The notes beneath the pieces were generated by a model. The model worked only from the letters and a program-made list of their open reading frames with translations, did not search any database and was not told where the DNA came from. 64,000 nucleotides of DNA from Sutcliffiella halmapala. GTDB lineage: Bacteria > Bacillota > Bacilli > Bacillales > Bacillaceae_I. Position numbers and translations under genes: made by a program. Below are positions 52,895 to 63,702 of this stretch, one piece after another (position 1 is the first letter of the stretch; every line of letters starts with the position of its first letter). The stretch lies in the NCBI RefSeq assembly GCF_002019665.1, contig NZ_KV917375.1, positions 3,795,445 to 3,859,444 on the forward strand, written 5' to 3'.

Positions 52895-53521
52895 TCACGT
52901 TTCCAATCCTACAAGGAATGCCTCGCGTTTAATCCACTCCACCACATCTGCAACACCTGTTCCATCTTTTAGATTAGTAAAAATAAATGGTCTGTCACCA
53001 CGAGTAGTCAAGGTGTCTCGCTTCATCACTTCTAGATTGGCGCCGACATAAGGGGCAAGGTCGGTTTTATTTATAATAAATAAATCGGATTTGATCATTC
53101 CTTGCCCACCTTTACGCGGTATTTTTTCTCCTTGTGCAACATCGATTATATAAATGGAAAAGTCCACAAGCTCTGGCGAAAAGGTTGCAGCCAGATTATC
53201 CCCACCACTTTCTACAAAGATTAAATCTAGATTGGGGTGACGTTCATTTAATTCATCAATCGCAGCAAAGTTCATCGATGCATCTTCCCGTATAGCAGTG
53301 TGTGGACAACCGCCTGTCTCTACACCTATAATTCGATCCTGTGGTAATACTCCATTTTTGATTAAAAATAACGCATCTTCTTTCGTATAAATATCGTTGG
53401 TAATGACCGCTATTTCCAAGTCTTTTATTAATTCACGCGTTAATTTATCTACTAATAATGTTTTCCCTGCTCCTACAGGACCTCCAACTCCAATTCGAAT
53501 AGGTTCTCCCATTTTATTCAT
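52895..53521 (-). CDS. ureG: Urease accessory GTPase UreG
   Basis: A 208-residue SIMIBI-class GTPase that drives nickel insertion. P-loop [11 protein letters not shown] (about 11-21), metal-binding GCPHT (about 69-73), [15 protein letters not shown] and the G4 motif INKTDL are intact. ATG 53521 and ATG 53512 (three codons in) both have GGAGAGG upstream; 53512 gives the more usual spacing. Confidence 0.96.
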   Translation of the reverse strand: MNKMGEPIRIGVGGPVGAGKTLLVDKLTRELIKDLEIAVITNDIYTKEDALFLIKNGVLPQDRIIGVETGGCPHTAIREDASMNFAAIDELNERHPNLDLIFVESGGDNLAATFSPELVDFSIYIIDVAQGEKIPRKGGQGMIKSDLFIINKTDLAPYVGANLEVMKRDTLTTRGDRPFIFTNLKDGTGVADVVEWIKREAFLVGLET

Positions 53522-53551
53522 CCTCTCCCTACCTCATTTATTCGCTTGCTT

Positions 53552-54238
53552 TTAGGACATAAAAAGCCGTACAGATAGCTGCTCATGGATCATTTGAGCA
53601 ATTTCTAATCCAGGTGGACACCCACCAAAGTTATCCTCTGCAAGCTCCATAATTTTCTCGACTCGCTCCGATAGAAACGGCTGTATCTCATGAAGCATTT
53701 TTTGACCATCTGTTTGCCCTAAAGGAATACCTCTTACCCCGTTTTGAATGAGTGAAGAGGTATTGGCAAATAAGTAAACAGATAAAGTGGTGGTCAGGTC
53801 AACATGTAAGCCTTCACAAAGAATGGAAAAAACAATGGAATTATGTCCATGGCATTCTTTCGCTTTCACCCTCGTTTCATAGATTTTTAGAATTTCCAAA
53901 TCATATAATTCATTCATTACTTTTGTTAACTGTCGGCCAATTTTTCTATTTCCTTCTCGTGTTTCCTTTGCGTTTCCGAGGGCAAATAATTCCTGATCGA
54001 GTTGCCATACCCTGTCTAAATCGTTTCTTTTTATTGCTTCATAGGCTAACCGGCAGGCTAAACCGTCTGTATATACACATTGTGAGGATAGATATAGTTG
54101 AATAGCATGAAAAAAAGACTGCCGGTCACTTATTTTCCCCTCTTGTATATAGGTTTCCAGCCCAAAGGAATGCGAAAATGCCCCTGAAGGGAAATTAGAA
54201 TCGCAAATTTGTAGCAAGTGTAAGAGTTTACTAGTCAT
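53552..54238 (-). CDS. ureF: Urease accessory protein UreF
   Basis: A 228-residue helical accessory protein that recruits UreG to the UreD-urease complex. Characteristic segments are [25 protein letters not shown] (7-31), the central helix with [17 protein letters not shown], and C-terminal [16 protein letters not shown]. Its start overlaps the end of ureE by eight bases. Confidence 0.94.
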   Translation of the reverse strand: MTSKLLHLLQICDSNFPSGAFSHSFGLETYIQEGKISDRQSFFHAIQLYLSSQCVYTDGLACRLAYEAIKRNDLDRVWQLDQELFALGNAKETREGNRKIGRQLTKVMNELYDLEILKIYETRVKAKECHGHNSIVFSILCEGLHVDLTTTLSVYLFANTSSLIQNGVRGIPLGQTDGQKMLHEIQPFLSERVEKIMELAEDNFGGCPPGLEIAQMIHEQLSVRLFMS

Positions 54239-54677
54239 GGGAGTGCCCGATATGCTTGAATGCTTCCTTCATTTTTCTATTTTCCCGAACGAAAGGGATG
54301 TCTAAATCTTGTAGCAGCTTTTCTACTAAATAATCATACTGCACAATCATTTCTTCATTCTCAAATTGTGCTGGCAGATGCCGATTCCCAAGTTGATGGG
54401 CAATATCTCCCATCTGTAATAAATTAGTAGGTTGAATGACTAGTACATCATCTTCTATAACGCTAATAACAATCGCGTTCTTTTCATCCTGATAAAGAAT
54501 ATCTCCGTCCAATAATTCCTTTCCACTTTTAAGGCGGATACCTAGCTCCTTACCATGATCTGTTTTTACGCGTTGCACTTTTTTTACTAATTCATCGCTT
54601 CTTAAGTAAACACGTTCGACATGTGTGGTTGGTGCTCCCGAATTTTTTACGTTTCCAATAATTTCTTCAATAATCAT
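54231..54677 (-). CDS. ureE: Urease accessory protein UreE (nickel chaperone)
   Basis: A 148-residue nickel-binding chaperone. It has the N-terminal peptide-binding domain ([30 protein letters not shown]) and the C-terminal metal domain with [12 protein letters not shown] and a short tail KHIGHSHD containing the only His cluster; there is no long poly-His tail. ATG 54677 follows GAGGTGA; the in-frame extension upstream would run into ureC. Confidence 0.93.
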   Translation of the reverse strand: MIIEEIIGNVKNSGAPTTHVERVYLRSDELVKKVQRVKTDHGKELGIRLKSGKELLDGDILYQDEKNAIVISVIEDDVLVIQPTNLLQMGDIAHQLGNRHLPAQFENEEMIVQYDYLVEKLLQDLDIPFVRENRKMKEAFKHIGHSHD

Positions 54678-54687
54678 TTTGGTCACC

Positions 54688-56394
54688 TCAAAATAAAAAG
54701 TATCGTTGAGCCAAAGGAACCTTTTTATCTGGCTCACACGTAATTAACTCGCCATTAACCTTAACCTCATATGTTTGTGGATCAACGTCTATTTCTGGCG
54801 TTTCCCCATTGAATACCATATCTTTTTTTGTTAATTTCCGTATATCTTTCACAACTGCAATACGTTTCTGTAAACCTAGTTTCTCATGAACACCTCTATC
54901 AAACGCAACTTTAGAAAGAAAGGTATAGGAGGTATCATACTTTGCCTTCCCCATGCTGCCAAACATCGGTCGATATAGTACAGGCTGCGGAGTTGGAATC
55001 GATGCATTCGGATCACCCATCACACTCCAGGCAATCATTCCCCCTTTTACAATCAGTTCTGGCTTAGCTCCAAAAAAGGCTGGTTTCCACAACACAAAAT
55101 CCGCCATTTTTCCGATTTCAATCGAGCCAATATATTCAGAAACTCCATGAGCGATCGCTGGATTAATGGTGTATTTTGCAACGTATCGCTTCACTCGGCT
55201 ATTATCATTCGTTTCTCCTTTTAGGAGTTCACCACGTTGCCGCTTCATTTTGTCAGCCGTTTGCCACGTTCGTGAAATAACCTCACCTACTCTTCCCATC
55301 GCTTGCGAATCAGAGCTAATCATACTAAATACACCAAGATCATGAAGAATGTCTTCTGCTGCTATCGTTTCCTTCCGTATACGCGAGTCCGCAAATGCCA
55401 AATCCTCCGGGACAGAAGGGTCTAAATGATGACAAACCATGAGCATGTCTAAATGCTCAGCTATCGTGTTAATGGTAAATGGTCTTGTAGGATTAGTAGA
55501 AGAAGGAAGTATATTTGAGAATGCCGCCGCTTTAATAATGTCAGGAGCATGCCCACCTCCAGCTCCTTCCGTATGATACGTATGTATGACACGTCCATCA
55601 ATGGCACGAAGCGTATCTTCAACAAATCCCCCTTCATTCAAGGTATCCGTATGAATTGCAATTTGGACATCATATTGATCAGCAACCTTTAAGGCAACAT
55701 CGATATTCGCTGTAGTAGTTCCCCAATCCTCATGTAGCTTCAAACCGACAGCACCCGCTTCAATCTGCTCCTTCAGTGCTTCTTCATTCGAGGCATTACC
55801 TTTCCCTAAAAACCCTAAATTCACCGGGAATTCCTCTGCTGCTTTTAGCATATTAAAGATATTCCATTCACCTGGGGTACAGGTTGTCGCATTCGTACCA
55901 GCTGCAGGACCAGTCCCACCACCAAGCATCGTCGTAATTCCAGATTCAATAGCGGTTTGAATCAATTGCGGGCAAATAAAATGAATATGCGTATCCACAC
56001 CACCTGCCGTTAAAATCATTCCTTCTCCTGCAATTACTTCAGTAGAAGCACCAATAATGATATCTACCTTATCCATTAACAATGGATTTCCAGCCTTTCC
56101 TATTGCTGAAATTTCACCATCCTTCACACCTAAATCAGCCTTATAAATACCTGTATAATCAACGATCAATGCGTTCGTCACCACAAGATCGACACACGCT
56201 TCTCTCGTAGCTAAAGGATGTTGCCCCATTCCGTCTCTAATGACCTTCCCCCCTCCAAACTTTACCTCCTCTCCGTATACGGTATAATCTTTTTCGACTT
56301 CAATAAACAGTTCCGTATCTCCAAGCCTTACTTGATCACCTACCGTCGGACCAAACATATCCGCATATTGGCGTCTCGACATCTCAAAACTCAT
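54688..56394 (-). CDS. ureC: Urease subunit alpha
   Basis: The 568-residue catalytic subunit, which hydrolyses urea to ammonia and carbamate at a dinuclear nickel site. Nickel-ligand and active-site motifs are complete: [13 protein letters not shown] (about 132-144), [11 protein letters not shown] with the lysine that is carbamylated (near 219), [24 protein letters not shown], the mobile-flap segment [22 protein letters not shown], and [12 protein letters not shown]. Length is normal for a Bacillus UreC. Confidence 0.98.
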   Translation of the reverse strand: MSFEMSRRQYADMFGPTVGDQVRLGDTELFIEVEKDYTVYGEEVKFGGGKVIRDGMGQHPLATREACVDLVVTNALIVDYTGIYKADLGVKDGEISAIGKAGNPLLMDKVDIIIGASTEVIAGEGMILTAGGVDTHIHFICPQLIQTAIESGITTMLGGGTGPAAGTNATTCTPGEWNIFNMLKAAEEFPVNLGFLGKGNASNEEALKEQIEAGAVGLKLHEDWGTTTANIDVALKVADQYDVQIAIHTDTLNEGGFVEDTLRAIDGRVIHTYHTEGAGGGHAPDIIKAAAFSNILPSSTNPTRPFTINTIAEHLDMLMVCHHLDPSVPEDLAFADSRIRKETIAAEDILHDLGVFSMISSDSQAMGRVGEVISRTWQTADKMKRQRGELLKGETNDNSRVKRYVAKYTINPAIAHGVSEYIGSIEIGKMADFVLWKPAFFGAKPELIVKGGMIAWSVMGDPNASIPTPQPVLYRPMFGSMGKAKYDTSYTFLSKVAFDRGVHEKLGLQKRIAVVKDIRKLTKKDMVFNGETPEIDVDPQTYEVKVNGELITCEPDKKVPLAQRYFLF

Positions 56395-56396
56395 TC

Positions 56397-56714
56397 CTAC
56401 ACCCCTTTATCCAGTGCATCATTCGTTAAATTATTTAATCCATATACTCTCCTCTCTCCAGAAAACGGGATTAGCTCAACTTCCCTCTCATCACCTGGTT
56501 CAAAACGCACCGCTGTACCAGCTGGAATATTCAACCTCTTTCCAAATGCCTTTTCCCGATCAAATGCTAGCTTGCTATTAATCTCAAAGAAATGAAAATG
56601 TGATCCCACCTGAACAGGACGATCTCCTTTATTTATAACCTCTATTTTTATTGGAGTTTTCCCTACATTGCATGTGACCATTTCACTTTTCAGCCTATAT
56701 TCTCCCGGTACCAT
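56397..56714 (-). CDS. ureB: Urease subunit beta
   Basis: A 105-residue structural subunit. It begins MVPGEYRL and contains the invariant [17 protein letters not shown] and [24 protein letters not shown]. Its stop lies two bases before the ureC start. It assembles with UreA and UreC. Confidence 0.97.
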   Translation of the reverse strand: MVPGEYRLKSEMVTCNVGKTPIKIEVINKGDRPVQVGSHFHFFEINSKLAFDREKAFGKRLNIPAGTAVRFEPGDEREVELIPFSGERRVYGLNNLTNDALDKGV

Positions 56715-56761
56715 CTTTCCACCTCTTTCTTTATAGACTGCTAATGCAATATTTCCCCCTA

Positions 56762-57064
56762 TTATCTAATGGGATCATGCACAGTCACTAATTTCGTTCC
56801 GTCCACAAAGGTAGCTTCCACTTGGATATCGTGAATCATTTCGGGAATTCCCTCCATACAGTCCTCACGGGTCAAAATCTGTTTTGCATCCTGCATTAAC
56901 TCGGACACAGTTTTCCCATCTCTTGCTCCTTCAAGCACTTCATAGGTGATAATGGCAATTGCTTCGGGATAATTCAACTTTAGACCTCGGTGCTGACGTC
57001 TTCGTGCTAAATCAGCAGCGACCACTATCATAAGCTTCTCTTGCTCCCTTGATGTAAGCTTCAC
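56762..57064 (-). CDS. ureA: Urease subunit gamma
   Basis: A 100-residue structural subunit with [34 protein letters not shown] and [24 protein letters not shown], all family hallmarks. First gene of the urease operon, behind twin GlnR/TnrA-type boxes. It has a GGGGGGCACAAG ribosome region. Confidence 0.97.
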   Translation of the reverse strand: MKLTSREQEKLMIVVAADLARRRQHRGLKLNYPEAIAIITYEVLEGARDGKTVSELMQDAKQILTREDCMEGIPEMIHDIQVEATFVDGTKLVTVHDPIR

Positions 57065-57128
57065 CTTGTGCCCCCCTTTCTTAGCTTTCTAATGATGGAT
57101 ACTAAGTTACTGAAACCAAATTATTTAA

Positions 57129-57145
57129 TGTTAGCTTTCCTTACA
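57129..57145. promoter_or_regulatory. GlnR/TnrA box 1 upstream of the urease operon
   Basis: TGTTAGCTTTCCTTACA fits TGTNA-N7-TNACA exactly, 65 bp before ureA. Nitrogen-limitation control of urease is established in Bacillus. Confidence 0.75.
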
Positions 57146-57150
57146 TTAAA

Positions 57151-57167
57151 TGTTATGAATTTTAACA
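57151..57167. promoter_or_regulatory. GlnR/TnrA box 2 upstream of the urease operon
   Basis: TGTTATGAATTTTAACA fits TGTNA-N7-TNACA exactly. Its centre is 22 bp, about two helical turns, from box 1, and a TATAAT hexamer lies just beyond it on the minus strand. The remainder of 57170-57340 holds no gene. Confidence 0.75.
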
Positions 57168-57342
57168 TTATTATAATGGTGATTGATTTAAGAATCAAAT
57201 AATTTTCTGAAGATTTACACAAAACAAACATAAACCCAATCGTTTTAACGTTTTAAATTACAGTTCTCTTCATAACCGTTGAGCAAATGAAACACAATCC
57301 TAGTAATTCATCCTACTATACAGAAATTTTATGACAAATAAA

Positions 57343-57372
57343 AAAACAGAGACACTTAGCGGTCTCTGTTTT
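57343..57372 (-). terminator. Terminator of the SelO gene
   Basis: AAAACAGAGAC and GTCTCTGTTTT pair around an 8-nt loop; on the minus strand seven T follow. It separates SelO from the urease promoter. Confidence 0.85.
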
Positions 57373-57417
57373 TTAGTTATTTTCTTTTTCTACCTATTAC
57401 TAACTCCAACTCCACCA

Positions 57418-58893
57418 TCAAGTCCCACAATAAGTCTGATAAGGCTTACTCCCCGGCCCTGGTATTGTGCAGAATGCTTCCTGCTCAGATAAATGCGCAT
57501 AAGGTTTCGATAGCATCGCAACCAAATTCTCCATCACCTTATAATCCCCAAATTCCACCGCCGCCTCTAGTGCAGATTCTACTCGATGGTTACGTGGAAT
57601 AACTGCAGGATTACTATTCCTCATTAACTCATGCGAGGCTTCCTTTGATTCCGACTGCCTACCTAACCTCTCCTGCCAACGCTTTTGCCACTCTACAAAT
57701 TCCGGTTTTCCATCCAAGACATTCTCGCCTATCTTATCAAAGGTTAACGCACGGAATGTATTCGTAAAATCCGCCCGATACTTTTGCATGACACTAAGAA
57801 GCCCTTCAATAAGCGATTCATCCTCAGCCTCTTCCTTAAACAACCCAAGTTTCTCCCTCATGCCAGCAAGCCAATTTTGCTTATAAAGCCTTGAATATTC
57901 ATAAAGTGCCTCCTGAGCTATTTCTACTGCCTTCTCCTGATTCTCATGGAATAATGGCAATAAAGCTTCGGCAAAACGCGCAAGATTCCAACCTCCAATA
58001 CGCAGTTGATTTTCATAGGAATAGCGCCCTTGTCTGTCAATTGAGCTGAATACCGTTGTTGGATCGTACACATCCATAAAAGCACATGGACCATAATCAA
58101 TCGTTTCTCCGCTAATCGTCATATTGTCAGTATTCATCACCCCATGAATAAACCCAACCAGCTGCCATTTCGCAATCAGCGAGGCATGTCGTTTCATTAC
58201 TCCCTTAAAAAAGGAAAGATAACGCTGCTCATCCTTTTCCACCTCTGGATAATGACGCTCTATAGCATATTCAGCCAAAGCACGAAGCTCCTCCACTGTG
58301 CCCCAGTTCGCAACATATTGAAAGGTTCCAAAGCGAAGGTGACTGGCAGCCACTCGAGTCAAAATTGCACCAGGCAACTCAGCTTCTCTGATAATAGACT
58401 CACCAGTCGTTACTACAGCTAAGCTTCGCGTCGTCGGAATTCCAAGCGCATGCATTGCCTCACTTATGATGTATTCGCGCAGCATTGGACCAAGTGATGC
58501 TCGACCATCACCTCCACGAGAATATGGTGTACGCCCTGATCCCTTCAGTTGAATATCAAATCGTTCACCTGCAGGGGTAATGTGTTCACTGATCAACATC
58601 GCCCGTCCGTCTCCAAGCCTCGTAAAATTCCCGAATTGATGACCTGCATATGCTTGAGCGAGTGGCAGAGCACCAGCAGGCACCTGATTACCAGCTAATA
58701 CTGCTACACATTCTTCACCTTGTAGCGCCGCAGCCTCTAATCCTAGAGATGCTGCTAAAGAATCATTGAGAACAATTAACTTTGGCGCTGAAACTAGATT
58801 GAGATTAACAGTAGAAAAAAGTACGTTTGGCAGACGTGAATAACTATTGTCAAAGTTCCAACCTGGTTCATGCGTTTCTTTTTTATGTGTCAT
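57418..58893 (-). CDS. selO: SelO/YdiU family protein AMPylase
   Basis: A 491-residue pseudokinase-fold enzyme of the SelO (YdiU, UPF0061) family, which transfers AMP to protein Ser, Thr or Tyr. Motifs: [19 protein letters not shown] (about 83-101), [20 protein letters not shown] (about 113-132), [49 protein letters not shown] with the metal-binding Asn and Asp, and the C-terminal YQTYCGT. The C-terminal residue that is selenocysteine in eukaryotes is Cys here. Role in redox stress is known for the family. Confidence 0.93.
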   Translation of the reverse strand: MTHKKETHEPGWNFDNSYSRLPNVLFSTVNLNLVSAPKLIVLNDSLAASLGLEAAALQGEECVAVLAGNQVPAGALPLAQAYAGHQFGNFTRLGDGRAMLISEHITPAGERFDIQLKGSGRTPYSRGGDGRASLGPMLREYIISEAMHALGIPTTRSLAVVTTGESIIREAELPGAILTRVAASHLRFGTFQYVANWGTVEELRALAEYAIERHYPEVEKDEQRYLSFFKGVMKRHASLIAKWQLVGFIHGVMNTDNMTISGETIDYGPCAFMDVYDPTTVFSSIDRQGRYSYENQLRIGGWNLARFAEALLPLFHENQEKAVEIAQEALYEYSRLYKQNWLAGMREKLGLFKEEAEDESLIEGLLSVMQKYRADFTNTFRALTFDKIGENVLDGKPEFVEWQKRWQERLGRQSESKEASHELMRNSNPAVIPRNHRVESALEAAVEFGDYKVMENLVAMLSKPYAHLSEQEAFCTIPGPGSKPYQTYCGT

Positions 58894-58989
58894 TGGATCT
58901 CCTTTTCACCCTATGCTATTTATCAACACAGGCTAGTTCATGTGATTACGTTATTAATGTATTATACCCTTTTCGCACATGGATGACGC

Positions 58990-60303
58990 CTAATCTTTCG
59001 CTCTCGACATTTCTACCGCCACTTCATTTAATGCTTTGTCTACCTCCATCTGAGGATATACCTTTCGAATAATAGATGGTCTTACAACGATAAGAACCGA
59101 TACGATAAGCATAGTAGCAGATAAGATTAAAACCCATTGTGCTGGGAAAAAGTCGTACAAAAATCCGTACAAAACCATGCCTAGTGGGGTCAATGCCATT
59201 AACATCGATTCGAATACAGAAAAGACACGGCCTTTGTATTCATCTTCCACTGTTTTTTGCAGCATAACCTGCAACGGAGTATTCACAACCATTAGCATCG
59301 ATCCAAAGCAGAACATAATAACCATATAATAGGTAAACATTAGACCATATGACATCGGAAACAAGAGTGGCATTCCAACCCCTCCCATGAATACTCCCAT
59401 CGCCAAAATACCTCTTTTTGAAACAAGTAGTGGAAATTGAACTTCTTTCCTTACTGAAAAATAGATGGACATTAATAGCATTCCAATGGAAAATGCACCT
59501 TGTGTAAAGCCAAAATGCTGTGGTTGCATATTTAATTTTTCAATGAGAATATAGGAATAGCCAACCTCATAAGCCCCAAATAAAAAATTTACTAATAGCC
59601 CCATCCACATCACAACGATAATAATGGATTGTAATTTCAAATACCCTATTCCCGCTTTTATACTTTGCCACATCGTCTCTTTCTGTTCGCCCTCCACCAC
59701 TTGTTTCTCTTTCGCGAATAGCTTGAAATCCATCGTCGATTCAAGGATCACAGCTATGCTTGAAGCAACCATATACATAACAAGGAAAACTGGAATGGAC
59801 ACGGTGCCATACAATAGACCCCCTACTGCTGGGCTACCAATGGCAGCAAAAGAGATTGACATTTGATTCAAAGACATCGCTTTTTGGATTCTGTCTTTAT
59901 CGATAAGACTAGTAATGGATGAAGAAAATGCGATTCCCGAAAACATCGAGGTCAACGACAAAATACATGTAGTGATATAAATAGAAACTAGAGAAAGTCC
60001 AGAAGTTAACGTAACAAGAAGAAGTCCACCGATTGTCAAAGTGGTTGCAATTTGTGAAGTTATAACGATCATTTTTTTGGAATATCGATCGGTGATCACT
60101 CCTGCAAAGGGTGCAGCAAGCGTCCGCGGTAAAATATTGCATAGTAAGTTCGTTGCAAAACTCGTTGCTGAACCTGTCATTTGTAAAATGTAAAAGCTTA
60201 TCGCAAACGTATAAACCTGCGCACCAAAAGAAGAAACCAACTTACTAATCATAAACGTGTACAGATGATACGTCGCCTTTTTCAGCTTCAAGCTCTCTTC
60301 CAT
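58990..60303 (-). CDS. MFS transporter (exporter-like)
   Basis: A 437-residue protein with about twelve membrane segments. The loop 2-3 segment PFAGVITDRYSKKMIVI (about 65-81) is the MFS motif A variant of the EntS/MFS_3 exporter group, and the C-terminal half has EDEYKGRVFSVFESMLMALTPLG, also typical of that group. Divergent from an XRE-TPR regulator, with identical palindromes on each side of the spacer, so it is probably an inducible drug or metabolite exporter. Confidence 0.9.
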   Translation of the reverse strand: MEESLKLKKATYHLYTFMISKLVSSFGAQVYTFAISFYILQMTGSATSFATNLLCNILPRTLAAPFAGVITDRYSKKMIVITSQIATTLTIGGLLLVTLTSGLSLVSIYITTCILSLTSMFSGIAFSSSITSLIDKDRIQKAMSLNQMSISFAAIGSPAVGGLLYGTVSIPVFLVMYMVASSIAVILESTMDFKLFAKEKQVVEGEQKETMWQSIKAGIGYLKLQSIIIVVMWMGLLVNFLFGAYEVGYSYILIEKLNMQPQHFGFTQGAFSIGMLLMSIYFSVRKEVQFPLLVSKRGILAMGVFMGGVGMPLLFPMSYGLMFTYYMVIMFCFGSMLMVVNTPLQVMLQKTVEDEYKGRVFSVFESMLMALTPLGMVLYGFLYDFFPAQWVLILSATMLIVSVLIVVRPSIIRKVYPQMEVDKALNEVAVEMSRAKD

Positions 60304-60326
60304 AAAAACACCTCATTATTCTGAAA

Positions 60327-60343
60327 GTTTAATTTAATTAAAC
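60327..60343. promoter_or_regulatory. Operator copy 1 in the MFS/XRE divergent spacer
   Basis: GTTTAATTTAATTAAAC, a near-perfect palindrome (GTTTAAT/ATTAAAC arms) 24 bp before the MFS start. Confidence 0.7.
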
Positions 60344-60381
60344 AAATTATAACACGCACAGCTCTTCCCTTTCAAGAAAAA

Positions 60382-60398
60382 GTTTAATATAATTAAAC
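60382..60398. promoter_or_regulatory. Operator copy 2 in the MFS/XRE divergent spacer
   Basis: GTTTAATATAATTAAAC differs from copy 1 at one central base, 26 bp before the regulator start. Each copy sits next to one divergent start, so both genes are probably repressed by the XRE protein. Confidence 0.7.
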
Positions 60399-60423
60399 AA
60401 AAGAATAACAAGGAGTGTTTTAC

Positions 60424-61647
60424 ATGCTAGGCGAACGCATCCGTAAACGAAGAAAACAAAAAAAGATGACGCTTGAAGCACTTGCAGGTACGGAACTAAC
60501 AAAGGGCATGCTCAGCCTCATCGAAAATAATAAAGCGAAACCTTCAATGGAGAGCCTCTCATATATTGCAGAACGGCTGGAAGTGGACCTCTCTGATTTA
60601 TTAGAGGAAATTGACTCAGGAGAGTTAAGAGGAATCTTAGAGCAGGCTGAAAAAATTTACAATACAATTGGTTTAACGGATAAATATAAACAACTAATTA
60701 AAATTATTGATCCCTACGTTTCGAGTCTTTCTCAAGGTTATGAGACTGCTCGATTATTGGAAATCTATAGCTATTCCCTTTATTACGAAAAGAAGCAAGA
60801 CTGGCAAGAGCCCTTAAACCGAGCTGCGAAAATATACGATCAAATGAATATCTCATCAAATCGCGCGTTCATCGGTATTTTCCGTTCAACCATTAAATTT
60901 AAAGAACATGACTACTCTAAGTCCCTTGAAATAATCTTAAATGAGCGAAAAGAGATTGAAGCTACCCATGCCTATATTGATCCACTAGCAAGACTAAGTC
61001 TTGATTATCACGAAGCTATTTTATACTTTGCAGTTGGCGATTCCCAATCAGCAACAGAGACAATAGAAAAGGCACTCACCCTCTCCAAGGAAAAAAGAAT
61101 TTTTTATCTAATCGATGACCTATATCGTCTCGCTGCCGCACAAGCAATGACAGAACAAGACCATGCAAAAAAACAATACTATTTAACAAAACTGAGGCAA
61201 TATGGAGAATTTGCTGATCATTTATCATCGCTCCATTTTTGCGAGCTCATCGAAATCATCACCATGATTATGGAAAAGCAACTATATAACGAAGCTCTAA
61301 CTAGGATCGAGCAATACCTTTCTAATGCAGATAAAATCCACTTCCATGAACCATGGTTTTACTTAGAAAAAGGGAAAGCTCTCTACTACCTTAAGTACTA
61401 TGAAGAGGCCCTACTCACATTTAATAAAGTAGTAATCCCAGAAAATATTCACCATCCATTCGACCTATCGATGTTTTATGTAATGGATAGCTATAAAGCA
61501 CTAATTCAGCTTGAGCTTGGACAGACCATAGATGCTCAAACAACAATAAAAAAAGCAGTTCAAAATTTCGAACCACTACTAGAAACACCCTTTAAACAAT
61601 TTAACCGTGAAGCTTTTCGTAAAATTAACCAAACCATATCAAATTAA
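60424..61647 (+). CDS. XRE-family regulator with TPR-like domain
   Basis: A 407-residue regulator: HTH_3 domain at 1-60 (LGERIRKRRKQKKMTLEALAGTELTKGMLSLIENNKAKPSMESLSYIAERL), then a long helical repeat region with TPR-like units (e.g. RLSLDYHEAILYFAVGDSQSATETIEKAL and FYLEKGKALYYLKYYEEALLTFNKV). The architecture resembles peptide-responsive RNPP-type regulators, but no small peptide gene is evident next to it. ATG 60424 follows AAGGAGTG; the ATG three codons earlier overlaps the site. Likely controls the divergent MFS gene. Confidence 0.88.
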   Translation: MLGERIRKRRKQKKMTLEALAGTELTKGMLSLIENNKAKPSMESLSYIAERLEVDLSDLLEEIDSGELRGILEQAEKIYNTIGLTDKYKQLIKIIDPYVSSLSQGYETARLLEIYSYSLYYEKKQDWQEPLNRAAKIYDQMNISSNRAFIGIFRSTIKFKEHDYSKSLEIILNERKEIEATHAYIDPLARLSLDYHEAILYFAVGDSQSATETIEKALTLSKEKRIFYLIDDLYRLAAAQAMTEQDHAKKQYYLTKLRQYGEFADHLSSLHFCELIEIITMIMEKQLYNEALTRIEQYLSNADKIHFHEPWFYLEKGKALYYLKYYEEALLTFNKVVIPENIHHPFDLSMFYVMDSYKALIQLELGQTIDAQTTIKKAVQNFEPLLETPFKQFNREAFRKINQTISN

Positions 61648-61652
61648 AAAGG

Positions 61653-61698
61653 GCCCGATCCTCATCGCGATAAAGCAATGAAGGGTCAGGCTCTTTTT
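61653..61698 (+). terminator. Terminator of the XRE gene, dispersed-repeat hairpin
   Basis: GCCCGATCCTCAT pairs with ATGAAGGGTCAGGC and is followed by a T run. It starts 6 bp past the XRE stop. The remaining 61700-62030 is AT-rich and holds no gene I can support. Confidence 0.8.
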
Positions 61699-62041
61699 TG
61701 ATGTACTTAATAAATTCTTTTCTCATCTATTCTCACATCTGTAAAGAGTATCCTCCTTACTCACTTCCTAAAATTTCATTATAAGCTTGCTACAGCTTAA
61801 AGATCCTACAAAAAAAATTCAGCTTCCACTTAGCACTATATATCTATCCCCTCTAAATCAAAATCCATAATAAAATTTTAGAATATTCAATTTTTAATCC
61901 GTTGGTTCTATATACCATTAAAATATTTACTTTTATAATAAAAACAGAAACAATATTTCAAATTTTTAAACATTTACTGAAATATTATTTCAACAATTGA
62001 AAGCGCTCACGAAAACCATTAGGAAGGCGAGGGATTCACAG

Positions 62042-63604
62042 ATGAAATTGGGACAACCATGTAAGTACATAATGATTACGCTTTTACTTTTCACTATGAC
62101 CATTCCCCTTTACCCATCAAAAGGGAACGCGGAAGTAAATTATGGTCCAAAGTATGAAATGCGGGCAGCCTGGATTGCAACCGTACAGAACATTGACATG
62201 AGGGCTGGCATGAACAAGGAAGCATATAAAGTTTGGGTGGAAGAGACAATTGATTTTCTAAAAGGAAAGAACTTCAACACAATTATCTATCAGGTAAAGC
62301 CTACCTCTGATGCTTTTTATCCATCTGAATTAGAGCCTTGGTCCAAGTATATTACTGGAAGAGAACAAGGTTCTGATCCAGGCTATGATCCACTCGCGAT
62401 TATGGTGGAAGAATCTCATAAGCGAGGCATTGAGGTTCATGCATGGGTCAATCCTTACCGTGTGACAATGCCAAATGAAGGATTGGAAACTTTAGCTGAA
62501 AACAATGTGGCCAATCTTCATCCGGAATGGGTGGTTAGATATGGTACACAATACTACTTAAATCCAGGTATTCCTGAAGTACAGGATCATTTGATTGCTA
62601 CAGTTGAAGAACTCGTCACCAATTATGATATCGAAGCAGTTCATATGGATGACTATTTTTATCCATACCGTATTGCCGGACAGGAGTTCCCTGACCAAGA
62701 AACCTTTGCCCAGTATGGCAGCGAATTCCATAATATTGAAGACTGGAGAAGAAACAATGTTAATGAGCTCGTCGCTGATATCAATAACTCTATCAAAGAC
62801 ATAAAAAATTGGGTGCAATTTGGAATTTCTCCGTTCGGTGTATGGAGAAATATTGCCGACGACCCAACTGGTAGCAATACACAGGCTGGCCAAACCAACT
62901 ATGATGACTTATATGCTGATACAAGACAGTGGATCAAAGATGGAAGCATCGATTATATTACTCCGCAAATCTATTGGTCAAGAGGACTTGCAGTAGCCGA
63001 CTATACTATTCTACTAGACTGGTGGAGCAATGAAGTTGAGGAGTATGCATGGAATCACCCTGTAAATCTCTATATCGGAACAGCAGATTATAAGGTCGGT
63101 GACAATTTCGATCAGAATTGGTATGACCCTTACGAACTTCCTGGTCAAATCCTGGACAATCGCCAGAATAAAAATGCACTAGGGCAAATGCACTTCTCTT
63201 TAAGACAGATTATTAAAAATAACCTCGGCTATGCAGATATTTTATCCAACGAAATCTACACAACTCCAGCATTGGTGCCAGCTACTTCTTGGAATGGAAA
63301 CAAGTTACCGAAAAAACCGAAGACAGTTAAAGCCAATAAAGCGAAAGATAGCATCAAGTTGACGATTGATAACAAAAAGCACTCAGATGCAAGAAAGTAT
63401 GTCATTTATCGCTTTGAAGGAAATAAGGAAGGAGATTATAAAAATCCTGCGAATATCGTGGACGTCATCTATGCATCCAACGGAGTTACTACGTTTGTAG
63501 ATAGCACAATTAAAAAGGGGAAGGTATATACGTACGGCGTTACTTCCATATCCAATACCGGTGTGGAAAGTAAGGATGCTAAAACGGTCAGAGTGGTAAA
63601 ATGA
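62042..63604 (+). CDS. Secreted glycoside-hydrolase-like protein (GHL10/DUF187, YngK type)
   Basis: A 520-residue exported protein. Signal peptide at about 1-32 (KYIMITLLLFTMTIPLYPS then KGNAEV). The main TIM-barrel-like domain (about 35-420) has the family phrases RAAWIATVQNIDM, FNTIIYQVKPTSDAFYPS, HAWVNPYRV, YLNPGIPEVQ, VHMDDYFYPYR and ISPFGVWRN with conserved acidic residues. The last 90 residues are a fibronectin-III-like module. Relatives are thought to act on cell-wall or other glycans. ATG 62042 follows GAGGGA at 7 nt; an in-frame TTG at 61997 is not supported. Confidence 0.88.
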   Translation: MKLGQPCKYIMITLLLFTMTIPLYPSKGNAEVNYGPKYEMRAAWIATVQNIDMRAGMNKEAYKVWVEETIDFLKGKNFNTIIYQVKPTSDAFYPSELEPWSKYITGREQGSDPGYDPLAIMVEESHKRGIEVHAWVNPYRVTMPNEGLETLAENNVANLHPEWVVRYGTQYYLNPGIPEVQDHLIATVEELVTNYDIEAVHMDDYFYPYRIAGQEFPDQETFAQYGSEFHNIEDWRRNNVNELVADINNSIKDIKNWVQFGISPFGVWRNIADDPTGSNTQAGQTNYDDLYADTRQWIKDGSIDYITPQIYWSRGLAVADYTILLDWWSNEVEEYAWNHPVNLYIGTADYKVGDNFDQNWYDPYELPGQILDNRQNKNALGQMHFSLRQIIKNNLGYADILSNEIYTTPALVPATSWNGNKLPKKPKTVKANKAKDSIKLTIDNKKHSDARKYVIYRFEGNKEGDYKNPANIVDVIYASNGVTTFVDSTIKKGKVYTYGVTSISNTGVESKDAKTVRVVK

Positions 63605-63612
63605 GAAAAAAA

Positions 63613-63650
63613 GCCTGACCCTCATCGCTTTACAACGATGGGGGTCAGGC
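63613..63650. terminator. Bidirectional dispersed-repeat hairpin
   Basis: GCCTGACCCTCATCG pairs with CGATGGGGGTCAGGC around an 8-nt loop. It lies 9 bp past the GHL10 stop, in the convergent spacer with the zinc-ribbon gene. Confidence 0.75.
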
Positions 63651-63702
63651 CTATTAATGGAAGGAAACATGGGGCCTCCCTAATTTCTTTAGCCCTTCAC
63701 AC

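Noticed and set aside
61996-62011. Possible cre box (TTGAAAGCGCTCACGA)
   Set aside because: Two mismatches in the right half of the consensus, and no carbon-catabolism context; only weak.
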